Below the pieces are notes generated by a model. The model worked only from the letters and a program-made list of their open reading frames with translations, searched no databases and was not told the DNA's origin. The position numbers and the translations under genes are program-made. A stretch of 6,135 bases of DNA, from positions 1 through 6,135 of the forward strand of contig USJY01000087.1 in NCBI GenBank assembly GCA_900555065.1. Direction: 5' to 3'. How positions within the stretch are numbered: the first letter of the stretch is position 1; every line of letters begins with the position of its first letter. Shown piece by piece: positions 6,088-6,135 of this stretch. Origin of the DNA: an uncultured Eubacteriales bacterium (GTDB lineage: Bacteria; Bacillota; Clostridia; Oscillospirales; UMGS1783).

Positions 6088-6116
6088 TACCCTGCCGGGA
6101 AATTGCCGGCGGGGTG
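6088..6116 (+). terminator. Hairpin after the last gene, possible operon end
   Basis: Eight bases after the stop codon, 6088-6098 pairs with 6106-6116 in a stem of up to eleven pairs (two G-T wobbles) around a seven-base loop, GAAATTG. The following bases to 6135 contain no T-run, so it lacks the second half of a classical intrinsic terminator. It may be a weak or factor-assisted terminator, or a hairpin that protects the mRNA 3' end. Nothing else is recognisable in 6117-6135. Confidence 0.5.
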
Positions 6117-6135
6117 CGTCGTCTGTATGTGTAAA

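Overview
The window looks like chromosomal DNA from a high-GC, Gram-positive Firmicute, most likely a gut-type clostridium. The evidence is strong GGAGG ribosome sites, a TTG start, a sortase-type wall anchor (NPPTG), a lipoprotein signal and clostridial-type ECF transporter genes. Genus cannot be read from the sequence. All five genes lie on the + strand in one tight operon with overlapping or nearly abutting ends.

Layout. Positions 1-111 are a structured leader: a GC hairpin (35-53), then a good intrinsic terminator (60-92) that ends only a few bases before the first ribosome site, which points to transcription attenuation. Gene 1 (112-2127) is a secreted, wall-anchored protein made of two tandem copies of an alpha/alpha-toroid unit of the terpenoid-cyclase/transcobalamin type. 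Gene 2 (2120-2893) is a lipoprotein with a Ser/Gln-rich stalk and a C-terminal DUF4430 (transcobalamin C-terminal-like) domain. Genes 3-5 are a complete ECF-type vitamin importer: EcfT (2906-3796), a fused two-domain EcfA ATPase (3769-5394) and a dedicated S component (5391-6080). A hairpin without a T-tract follows the last gene (6088-6116).

How the genes may work together (inference). Animal transcobalamin and intrinsic factor bind vitamin B12 between an N-terminal alpha/alpha barrel and a C-terminal beta domain. Here the two fold types are on separate proteins, one fixed to the wall and one to the membrane, in the same operon as an ECF importer whose S component resembles the cobalamin (CbrT-like) type. 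ECF importers are not normally thought to need extracellular binding proteins, so a surface capture-and-relay system for cobalamin or a related corrinoid is the most interesting reading. The fold families and ECF parts are well supported. The B12 substrate and the handover between proteins are hypotheses.
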